Of a stretch of 64,000 bases of DNA, positions 1 through 8,164 are shown in pieces (position 1 is the stretch's first letter; each line of letters starts with the position of its first letter). The notes under the pieces were generated by a model. The model was not told the origin of the DNA. It saw only the letters and a program-made list of their open reading frames with translations, and did no database searches. The position numbers were made by a program, and so were the translations under genes. Source of the DNA: CAZSMC01 sp964607755 (GTDB lineage Bacteria > Zhuqueibacterota > Zhuqueibacteria > Residuimicrobiales > Krinioviventaceae); assembly GCA_964607755.1 (NCBI GenBank), contig CAZSMC010000010.1:22471-86470 (forward strand). The letters run 5' to 3'.

Positions 1-960
1 TCTGATAAGCTCCAGGTGGGAGAATGGGTACTGGCTGTGGGCAATCCTTTTAGCGAATTACTCGACCAAACAGTAACTGCTGGTATTGTCAGCGCAAAGG
101 GGCGGTCGGGGCTAACTCGCGGTCAAATCCCTTATGAGAATTTTATCCAAACAGATGCAGCTATTAATCCCGGAAACAGCGGCGGCGCGCTGGTTAATTT
201 AAGAGGTGAGCTTGTTGGTGTCAACACAATGATTTTTTCACGTTCAGGTGGAAATAACGGCATTGGCTTTGCCATACCAGTTAACCTTGTTGAAAGTGTG
301 ATGCGGCAGCTCATAGAAAAGGGTAAAGTAACGCGTGGATGGCTTGGCGTTATGATTAGTAATTTTGATAAAGATATGGCCCAGGCTTTTGGTCTGGAGG
401 ATACGGACGGCGCTCTCATTTCTGAGGTTGTGAAAAATAGTCCCGCTGAAAAAGCCGGCCTTCAGGAAGGTGATATCATTCGTAAAATTGATGGAACAAC
501 GATTAAGAGCAGTGACCAACTGATGAATTTGATTGCACAATATGAACCTGACAGCAAAGTCGATGTTGTGGTCTGGCGTGACGAAAAGACAAAAACAATT
601 ACTGTCAAACTTGGCGAACGGCCTGAAGGCGGACGCATTCAGCAACAAGAGGAAGCTAAAGATATTTACAACACACTTGGTCTTGAGGTTTCCAACCTTA
701 CACCAGAAACCGCCCGTCGGTATGATTATCAGGCAGCGGAAGGCGTCATTGTGACGGGAGTACAGCCGGGCTCAGTTGCCGCGCGTGAAAATATCCGGCC
801 AGGTGATCTCATATTGTCGGTTAACAGAAAGCCAGTTAAAAATGTGAGCGAATTTAACGATATTATCAAAAAAGTAAAACCAAACCAGGTTGTCCTGTTC
901 CGTATGCGACGCGGCGATACAAGTTTTTTCACTGCTTTGCGCATGCCGGAGAAGGAATAA
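1..960 (+). CDS. htrA: HtrA/Deg-family serine protease (5' truncated by window edge)
   Basis: Envelope serine protease/chaperone that degrades or refolds misfolded exported proteins. The frame is already open at base 1, and the first residues (LQVGEWVLAVGNPF) lie inside the trypsin-like domain. The signal peptide and the catalytic His and Asp are therefore upstream of the window, and the GTG at 16 is not the true start. The catalytic serine is visible in NPGNSGGAL (Ser codon 178-180). Two PDZ domains follow, about 334-620 (RGWLGVMIS...) and 679-930 (LGLEVSNL...), the usual two-PDZ DegP/DegQ layout. Neighbouring dnaK and clpB make this a protein-quality-control block. The family is certain; DegP versus DegQ cannot be decided here. 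Confidence 0.93.
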   Translation, partial: SDKLQVGEWVLAVGNPFSELLDQTVTAGIVSAKGRSGLTRGQIPYENFIQTDAAINPGNSGGALVNLRGELVGVNTMIFSRSGGNNGIGFAIPVNLVESVMRQLIEKGKVTRGWLGVMISNFDKDMAQAFGLEDTDGALISEVVKNSPAEKAGLQEGDIIRKIDGTTIKSSDQLMNLIAQYEPDSKVDVVVWRDEKTKTITVKLGERPEGGRIQQQEEAKDIYNTLGLEVSNLTPETARRYDYQAAEGVIVTGVQPGSVAARENIRPGDLILSVNRKPVKNVSEFNDIIKKVKPNQVVLFRMRRGDTSFFTALRMPEKE

Positions 961-1067
961 GATAAGCTGACGTTTTGAGGGCAATAAAAACTCTCACAAC
1001 GTTTAGGGCATCCAGATATAGATTGATTGTTATCAACAATCAAAACGCAATACAAAGGAGAGGGACG

Positions 1068-1274
1068 ATGATCAAGGTTCATCCGGAATATGTGGTTGAT
1101 AAAGATAAACAACCAAAGGCAGTACTTTTACCTCTTTCTGAGTGGGAAAATATATTAGAAGAGCTTGAAGAACTCGACGATATCAGAGCTTATGATCAAG
1201 CAAAATCATACTCGCAGGAAAGTATTCCTTTTGAACAAGCAATAAAGGAGATTAGAAAAGGATATGATTCGTGA
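1068..1274 (+). CDS. Type II toxin-antitoxin system antitoxin (RelB/Phd-like, small acidic)
   Basis: A 68-residue protein. The start is ATG 1068, chosen for the AAAGGAG Shine-Dalgarno at about 1054-1060; the longer reading upstream has no such signal. The N-terminal half (VVDKDKQPKAVLLPLSEWEN) resembles short Phd/YefM- and RelB-type antitoxins, in which a beta-strand/helix DNA-binding part is followed by an acidic helix that wraps the toxin; here that helix is about residues 29-47. The stop codon overlaps a GTG start of a RelE-like reading frame by four bases (GTGA, 1271-1274), the coupling typical of TA operons. The antitoxin itself looks intact. The TA assignment rests on size, composition and this neighbour; the exact family is not certain. 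Confidence 0.7.
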   Translation: MIKVHPEYVVDKDKQPKAVLLPLSEWENILEELEELDDIRAYDQAKSYSQESIPFEQAIKEIRKGYDS

Positions 1275-1526
1275 ATTACTCGGTAGATATCCTGAGGTCT
1301 GCACAAAAAACAATTAAGTAAAATAAATAGACAAGACCAGGAAAAGATAATTTCCAAAATAAAAGCTCTTTCGGAAAACCCTCGACCTCCCGGTTGTAAA
1401 AAGCTTGCTGGACGCGAAGCATGGCGCATTCGGATTAAATCCTATGGCGTTATTTATGAGATTTTCGATGACAAACTCAAGATACTCGTTATTACGATCG
1501 GACATAGGCGTGAAGTTTATAGATAG
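1271..1526 (+). pseudogene. RelE/ParE-family toxin, frameshifted
   Basis: RelE-family toxins cleave mRNA on the ribosome (or poison gyrase, if ParE-type). From GTG 1271 the frame reads VNYSVDILRSAQKTIK and then hits TAA at 1319-1321. The frame one base over continues KINRQDQEKIISKIKAL, then GCKKLAGREAWRIRI, and ends HRREVYR-stop at 1524-1526. These are the hallmark central and C-terminal segments of RelE toxins (K-L-x-G, R-I-R, Y-x-I/V). Removing the single T at 1319 joins the halves into about 84 residues, the normal family length. The total of 256 nt (3n+1) agrees with a one-base insertion. It could be real inactivation or a sequencing error. Confidence 0.78.
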
Positions 1527-1660
1527 GTTTATCACTCATTCAAGTGTTATTGATACTCAAGGACGAATTGTTCAGAATATAGAAAAAAAGAATATGGAAT
1601 TATGACAATTTGACAAAAAATTCAGTCGAAATGACGTGCCATGATTTTTTTTCACGCCTG

Positions 1661-1697
1661 CGCATAAAGAGGTAAGAAGCTTTATGCGACTGTTTTT
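1661..1697 (+). terminator. Rho-independent terminator after the TA locus
   Basis: A 9-bp perfect stem, CGCATAAAG (1661-1669) with CTTTATGCG (1680-1688), has a 10-nt loop and is followed by ACTG and a run of six T. It separates the htrA/TA transcript from the dnaK promoter region. Confidence 0.65.
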
Positions 1698-1735
1698 TAT
1701 GGATATATCTGTGATGGTAAATGCGATGTTCGTTT

Positions 1736-1763
1736 TTGGCATAACGGTTGCAAAGAATATTAA
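1736..1763 (+). promoter_or_regulatory. Possible sigma70-type promoter of dnaK
   Basis: TTGGCA (1736-1741), a 16-bp spacer and TATTAA (1758-1763) lie 45 bp before the dnaK start. I looked for a CIRCE inverted repeat (TTAGCACTC...GAGTGCTAA) between 1527 and 1808 and did not see one, so HrcA control is not supported by the sequence. The match is moderate and by eye only. Confidence 0.35.
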
Positions 1764-1808
1764 AAGATAAAAATCGGAAATTCAAAATAGAAAGGTTATG
1801 GTGTTATT

Positions 1809-3728
1809 ATGGGAAAAATTATTGGAATTGATTTAGGGACGACAAATTCATGTGTCGCTGTCATGGAAGGCGGCGAAGCGACTGTTATTCCAAACGCTGA
1901 AGGCGGAAGAACAACACCGTCGATGGTGGCTTTTAATAAATCAGGAGAACGCCTGATTGGACAGGTCGCCAAGCGACAGGCGATCACAAATCCAAATCGG
2001 ACTATTTTTTCGATCAAACGTTTTATGGGGCGTCGATATGTTGAAGTACAGCATGAAATTGACGAAGTCCCTTATAAAGTTATAAGCGGCCAGAACGATG
2101 TGGCTCGTGTAAAAATTGATGATAAAGAGTATACGCCTCAGGAAATTTCGGCTATGATTCTACAAAAAATGAAACAGACAGCCGAAGATTACCTGGGAGA
2201 AAAAGTGACGGATGCCGTTATTACAGTACCGGCATATTTTAACGACAGTCAACGACAGGCAACTAAAGAAGCAGGAGAAATTGCAGGATTAAAAGTACAA
2301 AGAATTATTAACGAACCGACTGCTGCATCGTTGGCCTATGGCCTGGATAAAAAAGAAAACGAAAAAATTGCCGTTTATGATTTAGGCGGTGGTACGTTTG
2401 ATATTTCCATTCTTGAAATCGGTGACGGCGTATTTGAAGTCAAAGCCACGAATGGTGATACCCACCTTGGCGGTGACGACTTTGATCAGCGCGTTATCGA
2501 CTGGATGGTAGATGAATTCCTGAAAAATGAAGGCGTTGATTTGTCCAAGGATGCGATGGCGCTTCAACGTCTAAAAGAAGCTGCAGAAAAAGCAAAAATG
2601 GAGTTATCTTCAACTGCTCAAACAGACATTAACTTGCCCTTTATCACGGCAACAGATGCGGGTCCGAAACATCTTAATATGACTTTGACTCGTTCAAAGT
2701 TTGAACAGCTTTGTGACGATCTGTTTCAACGCGCACTCGAACCGTGCAAAATTGCAATGAAAGACGCTGGTGTTTCGGCAAACGATATTGATGAAATTGT
2801 GCTGGTTGGCGGTTCGACGCGTATGCCAAAAGTTCAGGAAATTGTCAAAGAACTTTTCGGCAAAGATCCGCACAAAGGTGTCAATCCGGATGAAGTTGTT
2901 GCGATCGGCGCTGCCATTCAAGGCGGTGTGCTCTCCGGTGATGTGTCTGATGTGCTCTTGCTCGATGTAACCCCGTTGTCGTTGGGTATTGAAACATTGG
3001 GTGGCGTCATGACGAAACTTATCGAAAAGAACACAACGATTCCGACCCGCAAGTCAGAAGTCTTTTCAACTGCGGCTGATAATCAGACTTCGGTTGAGAT
3101 TCATGTTCTCCAGGGTGAACGAGAGATGGCTACAGATAACAGAACACTGGGCCGGTTCCATTTGGACGGGATTCCGCCCGCACCGCGTGGCGTACCTCAA
3201 ATTGAGGTAACGTTCGATATAGATGCAAACGGTATCCTGAACGTTTCTGCAAAGGACAAAGCGACCGGAAAAGAACAATCGATTCGCATTGAAGCCTCAA
3301 CCGGACTTTCCAAAGAGGAAATCCAAAAGATGGAAGAAGATGCGAAAAAGCACTCGGCTGAAGATAAACAAAAACGTGAAATGATCGACTTGCGAAATCA
3401 GGCAGATCAGATCGTTTATCAGACAGAGAAACAACTCAGGGAAAACGGCGATAAAATCGAGCCGGACCTTAAAAATAAGATCGAAGCCGCTGTTGGCCGT
3501 TTAAAAGAAGCACAGAAATCAGATAACAAAAACGAGATCAAATCCTCAATTGATGCTGTCAATCAATTGATGAGTCAGGCGGCTCAGACAATGTATCAAA
3601 GTGCTCAGCAACAGCAGTCGGCGCAGGACGCACAAGCCGGTGGCGGACAGGGCGGCCAAACATCCGGCGAAGAAAAGAGCGATGCTGAAGATGCCGACTA
3701 TGAAGTTGTGGATGATGATAACAAATAA
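1809..3728 (+). CDS. dnaK: Chaperone protein DnaK (Hsp70)
   Basis: Cytoplasmic ATP-dependent Hsp70 chaperone, 639 aa, full family length. The N-terminal nucleotide-binding domain opens with GIDLGTTNSCVAVMEGG (from residue 5) and contains the phosphate-2 motif VYDLGGGTFDISILE near residue 190 and the adenosine motif LVGGSTRMP near residue 335. The substrate-binding beta domain contains DVTPLSLGIETLGG. The C-terminal lid is followed by a Gln/Gly-rich linker and the acidic tail DADYEVVDDDNK, close to the EEVD-like bacterial tail. ATG 1809 follows an AAAGG Shine-Dalgarno at a rather long distance. No grpE or dnaJ is adjacent; clpB lies 126 bp downstream behind two terminator-like hairpins. Confidence 0.98.
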   Translation: MGKIIGIDLGTTNSCVAVMEGGEATVIPNAEGGRTTPSMVAFNKSGERLIGQVAKRQAITNPNRTIFSIKRFMGRRYVEVQHEIDEVPYKVISGQNDVARVKIDDKEYTPQEISAMILQKMKQTAEDYLGEKVTDAVITVPAYFNDSQRQATKEAGEIAGLKVQRIINEPTAASLAYGLDKKENEKIAVYDLGGGTFDISILEIGDGVFEVKATNGDTHLGGDDFDQRVIDWMVDEFLKNEGVDLSKDAMALQRLKEAAEKAKMELSSTAQTDINLPFITATDAGPKHLNMTLTRSKFEQLCDDLFQRALEPCKIAMKDAGVSANDIDEIVLVGGSTRMPKVQEIVKELFGKDPHKGVNPDEVVAIGAAIQGGVLSGDVSDVLLLDVTPLSLGIETLGGVMTKLIEKNTTIPTRKSEVFSTAADNQTSVEIHVLQGEREMATDNRTLGRFHLDGIPPAPRGVPQIEVTFDIDANGILNVSAKDKATGKEQSIRIEASTGLSKEEIQKMEEDAKKHSAEDKQKREMIDLRNQADQIVYQTEKQLRENGDKIEPDLKNKIEAAVGRLKEAQKSDNKNEIKSSIDAVNQLMSQAAQTMYQSAQQQQSAQDAQAGGGQGGQTSGEEKSDAEDADYEVVDDDNK

Positions 3729-3737
3729 AAAATCAAT

Positions 3738-3757
3738 CGCACCCGGAGGTGCGTTTT
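3738..3757 (+). terminator. Small terminator hairpin after dnaK
   Basis: A 6-bp stem, CGCACC (3738-3743) with GGTGCG (3748-3753), has a CGGA tetraloop followed by TTTT. It lies 9 bp after the dnaK stop. Confidence 0.55.
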
Positions 3758-3802
3758 CAGATAGATGATCTAAATATTATAACCATATATTAGAGTATTA
3801 TA

Positions 3803-3834
3803 AAAGGCGAGGTAGAGATGCCTCGCCTTTTTTT
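3803..3834 (+). terminator. Strong Rho-independent terminator between dnaK and clpB
   Basis: A 10-bp perfect stem, AAAGGCGAGG (3803-3812) with CCTCGCCTTT (3821-3830), has an 8-nt loop and continues in a run of T to 3834. It ends only 20 bp before the clpB ATG, so clpB translation depends on read-through or on a promoter inside this spacer that I could not identify. Confidence 0.85.
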
Positions 3835-3854
3835 GAGCGAGGAGGTTAGAAAAT

Positions 3855-6458
3855 ATGCTCTCGTATGATAAATTAACCATAAAGACACAGGAAGCACTAT
3901 CCCGTGCTCAACAATTTGCAAGCGAGTATTCCCATCAACAGATTGAGCCGGCACACATATTAATGAGTGTATTGGACTCTCTTGAGGGAATTGCCCGATC
4001 AATATTTAAGAAAGCTGGAGCTGATCCTCAGAACGTCCAGGAAAGCCTTCGTCAGCAGCTTGAGAAACTTCCGCGTGTGTCCGGAGGTATTGGTCAGATT
4101 TATTTGTCCCAAAATACCGGCGCTATGTTTGACAGGGCGCTGAAAGAGGCAAATCAACTCAAGGATGAATATGTCAGCGTTGAGCATGTGCTCCTTGCCC
4201 TCAGCGAGGACAGCACGTTAGCCGGACAACTCATGCGCGAGAATGACGTTTCCCGCGATGTTATTCTCAAAGTTCTGAAAGAAGTGCGCGGCTCTCAGCG
4301 GGTAACCGATCAGAATCCCGAAGAAAAATACCAGGCGCTCAAACGTTATGCGCGAGACTTGAACGACCTGGCGCGGCGAAATAAACTCGATCCTGTTATT
4401 GGCCGGGATGAGGAAATACGGCGTGTCTTGCAGGTGCTGTCACGGCGCACAAAAAATAATCCGGTGCTCATCGGCGACCCGGGTGTGGGCAAAACAGCCA
4501 TTGCCGAAGGACTTGCCCACAGGATTGTCCAGGGCGATGTCCCGGAGAATTTAAAGACCAAACGTATAATGGCACTGGATATAGGCGCTCTTATTGCCGG
4601 CGCCAAATTTCGTGGCGAGTTCGAAGAACGCTTGAAAGCGGTCCTCAAAGAAATTTCAGAGGCACAGGGTGAGATCATTTTATTTATCGATGAAATTCAC
4701 ACACTCGTCGGTGCCGGTGCCACAGAAGGTGCAATGGACGCTTCCAACATGCTAAAGCCGGCTCTGGCCCGCGGAGAACTGCGGTGCGTCGGCGCCACCA
4801 CCCTGGATGAATATCGCAAGCACATCGAAAAAGATGCTGCCCTTGAACGCCGGTTCCAGCAGGTGATGATCGATCAACCGTCAGTGGAAGAGACAATATC
4901 CATTTTGCGCGGTTTGAAAGAACGTTACGAAGTCCACCACGGTGTGCGCATACAGGATAACGCAATTATTGCCGCTGCCACGCTTTCGGACCGTTACATT
5001 ACCGAACGCTTTTTACCGGACAAAGCCATCGACCTCATCGATGAAGCTGCTTCAAAAATCCGCATCGAAATTGACAGCATGCCAGCAGAGCTGGATGAGG
5101 TGGAACGAAAATATAAACAACTCGAGATTGAAAAACAGGCTCTCAAAAAAGAAAAGGACCAGGCCAGTAAAAAACGTCTTGAAGATGTCAACGCCGAACT
5201 GGCTAATCTTGATGAGAAACGTAATGAATTGCGTGCTCAGTGGAATATGGAAAAGGACATTATCACACGGCTGCGTTCTCTCAAAGAACAACTCGAAGAA
5301 ACCAGAGGAGAAGCAATACGCGCTGAACGTGAAGGCGATTTGACACGTGCCGCTGAATTAAAATATGGCAAAACCCGAGAACTGGAACAGCAGTTGAATG
5401 AAGCCAATCAAAAATTGGCTGAAATTCAAAAAGATCATCACATGCTCAAGGAAGAAGTGGCGGAAGAAGACATTGCCGATGTGGTGTCAAAGTGGACAGG
5501 CATTCCTGTGAGCCGGATGCTGGAAAGCGAAAAAGAAAAACTTTTAAAAATGGAAGAGCGCATTCACCAACGCATGGTTGGCCAGGATGAGGCTGTAACT
5601 GCTGTGGCAGATGCCATCCGGAGAGCTCGCGCCGGACTGCAAGATGTAGCGCGGCCAATTGGTTCCTTTATCTTTTTAGGCTCGACTGGCGTTGGTAAAA
5701 CAGAACTTGCCCGGGCGCTGGCAGAATTTTTATTTGATGACGAACATGCCATGATTCGCATCGACATGTCAGAATACATGGAACGATATTCTGTATCACG
5801 GCTCATTGGCGCGCCACCTGGCTATGTAGGCTACGAAGAGGGCGGTCAGCTCACCGAAGCAGTTCGCCGGCGACCCTATTCTGTCATTCTTTTAGATGAA
5901 ATTGAAAAAGCACATCCGGAGGTGTTCAATGTTCTGCTCCAGGTGCTGGATGATGGCAGGCTGACTGACAACAAGGGGCACACTGTCAATTTTAAAAATA
6001 CGATTATCATTATGACATCGAACATTGGAGCACAGTTTATTATGGAACAAACTCAGAGTATCACTGAAGAAAACAGGGAACGCGTACACGAAGAAATACG
6101 CGCTGATGTGCTCAAAATATTAAAGCAAAATTTACGCCCCGAGTTTTTGAACCGCATCGATGATATTATTGTTTTTCATGCACTTGGCATGGATGAGATC
6201 CGCCAGATCGTGCGACTGCAAATACGCAATGTTGAAAAATTACTAAAAGATCAAAAAATCACCATAGAACTGACGCCAGAAGCTGTGGACTTTGTCGCGC
6301 AAAAAGGCTACGAACCGGCATTTGGTGCGCGACCGTTGAAACGGTACGTGCAAAAGGCTATTGTCAATCCCATTTCCAATTTTCTTATTGAAGGAAAATA
6401 CAAATCAGGTGATAAAATTCAAGTCATTGTGGATCAAAATTCGCTTGCTTTTCGTTAG
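3855..6458 (+). CDS. clpB: ATP-dependent disaggregase ClpB
   Basis: Cytosolic Hsp100 disaggregase that pulls polypeptides out of aggregates together with DnaK; 867 aa, normal ClpB length. The N-domain is about 1-145. AAA-1 has Walker A GDPGVGKTAIAEG near residue 206 and Walker B LFIDEIHTL near 276. A coiled-coil middle domain, about 405-530, distinguishes ClpB from ClpA/ClpC and is visible as alternating Lys/Glu/Leu. AAA-2 has Walker A GSTGVGKTELARA near 609, Walker B LLDEIEKAH near 679, and the C-terminal GARPLKRYVQ sensor-2 segment. The GAGGAGG Shine-Dalgarno upstream fits ATG 3855. The neighbourhood with dnaK and htrA suggests a heat-shock block. Confidence 0.98.
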   Translation: MLSYDKLTIKTQEALSRAQQFASEYSHQQIEPAHILMSVLDSLEGIARSIFKKAGADPQNVQESLRQQLEKLPRVSGGIGQIYLSQNTGAMFDRALKEANQLKDEYVSVEHVLLALSEDSTLAGQLMRENDVSRDVILKVLKEVRGSQRVTDQNPEEKYQALKRYARDLNDLARRNKLDPVIGRDEEIRRVLQVLSRRTKNNPVLIGDPGVGKTAIAEGLAHRIVQGDVPENLKTKRIMALDIGALIAGAKFRGEFEERLKAVLKEISEAQGEIILFIDEIHTLVGAGATEGAMDASNMLKPALARGELRCVGATTLDEYRKHIEKDAALERRFQQVMIDQPSVEETISILRGLKERYEVHHGVRIQDNAIIAAATLSDRYITERFLPDKAIDLIDEAASKIRIEIDSMPAELDEVERKYKQLEIEKQALKKEKDQASKKRLEDVNAELANLDEKRNELRAQWNMEKDIITRLRSLKEQLEETRGEAIRAEREGDLTRAAELKYGKTRELEQQLNEANQKLAEIQKDHHMLKEEVAEEDIADVVSKWTGIPVSRMLESEKEKLLKMEERIHQRMVGQDEAVTAVADAIRRARAGLQDVARPIGSFIFLGSTGVGKTELARALAEFLFDDEHAMIRIDMSEYMERYSVSRLIGAPPGYVGYEEGGQLTEAVRRRPYSVILLDEIEKAHPEVFNVLLQVLDDGRLTDNKGHTVNFKNTIIIMTSNIGAQFIMEQTQSITEENRERVHEEIRADVLKILKQNLRPEFLNRIDDIIVFHALGMDEIRQIVRLQIRNVEKLLKDQKITIELTPEAVDFVAQKGYEPAFGARPLKRYVQKAIVNPISNFLIEGKYKSGDKIQVIVDQNSLAFR

Positions 6459-6546
6459 AAAAAAAGATATTTTGGGCATTTATATGGAACTCGAGTGAAA
6501 ATAATGACGTTCAAAAACAGTCAATTTTTTGAGGAGGATTTGTTTC

Positions 6547-7041
6547 ATGCGAAAAGGAATTACGATAGCCGTAATCACGTCCCTGGCAGTTATTTTTGCC
6601 TGTGGAGAAAAACTAACTGAAGAACAACTCTCTGCCAAAGTTCAGGATTACCAGGAAAAACAACAGTGGGAAGACGTAGCAGACACCTATGAAACTCTGT
6701 TGAAAAATTATCCGGATTCCAAAAAAGCAGCAGAGTACATGTATAATCTGGGTATGGTCTATTCCAACAATTTAAAGGAATACGAAAAAGCGATTAATAC
6801 GTGGAAAAAATTACTCCAAAACTACCCGGAGAGCCGGCTGGTGATAAATACCAAATTTATGATTGGCTATTGCTATGCCAATAACGTCAAAGATCTGGAT
6901 CAGGCGCAAGAAGAGTATAACAAGTTTCTGACAGAACATCCAAATCATGAACTTGTTCCATCCGTCAAGTGGGAACTGAAGCATCTGGGACAGGATATCA
7001 AAGATATTGAACTCGAGTTTAGTTCTGAACAGACCGAATAA
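6547..7041 (+). CDS. TPR-repeat lipoprotein (BamD/YbgF-like fold)
   Basis: A 164-aa predicted lipoprotein. ATG 6547 is preferred over the in-frame upstream start because GAGGAGG lies at 6531-6537. The N-terminus MRKGITIAVITSLAVIFACG is a type II signal peptide with the lipobox Cys at residue 20. The rest is at least two tetratricopeptide-like repeats (YNLGMVYSNNLKEYEKAINT, then FMIGYCYANNVKDLDQAQEE) with the NYPDS/NYPES turns seen in BamD- and CpoB-type envelope scaffolds. It precedes the Bat operon, separated by hairpins at 7038-7142, so it may be its own unit. No specific function can be assigned. Confidence 0.8.
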   Translation: MRKGITIAVITSLAVIFACGEKLTEEQLSAKVQDYQEKQQWEDVADTYETLLKNYPDSKKAAEYMYNLGMVYSNNLKEYEKAINTWKKLLQNYPESRLVINTKFMIGYCYANNVKDLDQAQEEYNKFLTEHPNHELVPSVKWELKHLGQDIKDIELEFSSEQTE

Positions 7042-7078
7042 AATGACGGTCTCCTGTTCATCATTTCTGTCATTTTAT
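7038..7078 (+). terminator. Inverted repeat overlapping the end of the TPR lipoprotein gene
   Basis: A 10-bp perfect stem, ATAAAATGAC (7038-7047) with GTCATTTTAT (7069-7078). The 5' arm begins inside the stop codon. It could terminate transcription in either direction because both arms are A/T-terminated. Confidence 0.45.
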
Positions 7079-7101
7079 CATAATTAAACGAATTGTAAAA
7101 G

Positions 7102-7142
7102 AGCCGATTAGTGAAGGGAATGCTTTCATATATCGGCTTTTT
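7102..7142 (+). terminator. Possible terminator before the Bat gene run
   Basis: A 7-bp stem, AGCCGAT (7102-7108) with ATCGGCT (7132-7138), has a long 23-nt loop followed by a T run to 7142. The loop is longer than usual, so confidence is moderate. Confidence 0.45.
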
Positions 7143-7182
7143 CAGAATGTTATTTATACAGATGCAAAAGCGTGGAGCAGGT

Positions 7183-8133
7183 ATGCGATTTCTCTGGATT
7201 CTGCTTTTACCAGCAGTCTTTATGGTATGCACGTCAGCATATTCGCAGGATTCTTTAAAATCTGTAAACACAAATACAAGCAGCGGGATCGAACTCTCTG
7301 CATTTGTCGAACCCCAAAAGATTCCGCAAAACCGCAACGCAATATTAACTGTTCGCCTGCAATGGTACGGCAATCTTGACCGTTACGATGTCCATCCTTT
7401 TGATAATCCTATTGTCCAGAATTTCGAAATAATCGGTTCTGGTTCGGCAAACCGAATCGAGGCTCAGGCTGGTCAACAAACAGCAATTAAGGATTATACC
7501 TTTACACTGAAACCTCAGGCCATAGGAATGGGATATGTCGAGGGGGTGATCATTAAATACACAGACCGTGTCACCGATACCCAGCACAAGCTGATTACCA
7601 ACCGGATTAAAGCCGAGATTGTTGATCCGGTTGCTGAACAGAATTCGCAAGCGTGGGTTGGATGGGCGTTGCTTTTATTGTTGGTGAGTGTTGGAATTGC
7701 TTTTTTAATTTTAACTGTGCGGAAACGGCGATTGCAGAGACAGAACCAGGCTGGGGAGAGCGCTGCCCTTCCGGTAGAAGAAGAATATTTGCGAGAATTG
7801 AAAAAGACAATCGATTTTAACGATGCTTCTCTGGATTTATCAAAAGCGTTTACAGATTTATCGCGATTGCTGCGCCGGTTCTTAAAAGAAAAATTTAAAG
7901 TCCCTGCGCTCGAGGTAACAACCAACGAGGTCATTCAGGACCTCGAGGAGAAGAATTTTGAATCAAGATTTATCAACGATATTAAAGATATATTGAGTAC
8001 ATCCGATGTGATCAAGTTTTCAGGAGGTTCTGTCAGCCGCAGCGATGTCGAGCAAACCTATACTCGAATTGAATCGATTTTCGAAAAAAGCCTGCACGGG
8101 CAAATCACCAGAACAGCAACAAAAAGAAAATGA
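7183..8133 (+). CDS. BatD-like single-pass membrane protein (first of three in the operon)
   Basis: A 316-aa protein with a signal peptide (MRFLWILLLPAVFMVCTSAYSQ), a beta-rich extracytoplasmic domain of about 130 residues (IELSAFVEPQKIPQNRNAIL onward), one membrane helix near 161-183 (WALLLLLVSVGIAFLILTV) and a cytoplasmic helical domain. ATG 7183 is chosen over upstream codons because of GGAG at 7174-7177 and the clean signal peptide. The cytoplasmic part (LLRRFLKEKFKVPALEVTT, later ILSTSDVIKFSGGSVS) is clearly similar to the C-termini of the proteins at 11156-12193 and 15022-16863. It sits just upstream of moxR and is likely part of a Bat/MoxR envelope complex; its exact role is unknown. 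Confidence 0.8.
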   Translation: MRFLWILLLPAVFMVCTSAYSQDSLKSVNTNTSSGIELSAFVEPQKIPQNRNAILTVRLQWYGNLDRYDVHPFDNPIVQNFEIIGSGSANRIEAQAGQQTAIKDYTFTLKPQAIGMGYVEGVIIKYTDRVTDTQHKLITNRIKAEIVDPVAEQNSQAWVGWALLLLLVSVGIAFLILTVRKRRLQRQNQAGESAALPVEEEYLRELKKTIDFNDASLDLSKAFTDLSRLLRRFLKEKFKVPALEVTTNEVIQDLEEKNFESRFINDIKDILSTSDVIKFSGGSVSRSDVEQTYTRIESIFEKSLHGQITRTATKRK

Positions 8134-8164
8134 ATCAACAGAATAGTAGTTATCAGGAGGATCA

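Noticed and set aside
1527..1808. CIRCE or another heat-shock operator upstream of dnaK
   Set aside because: No CIRCE-type inverted repeat is visible; only a sigma70-like match was noted.
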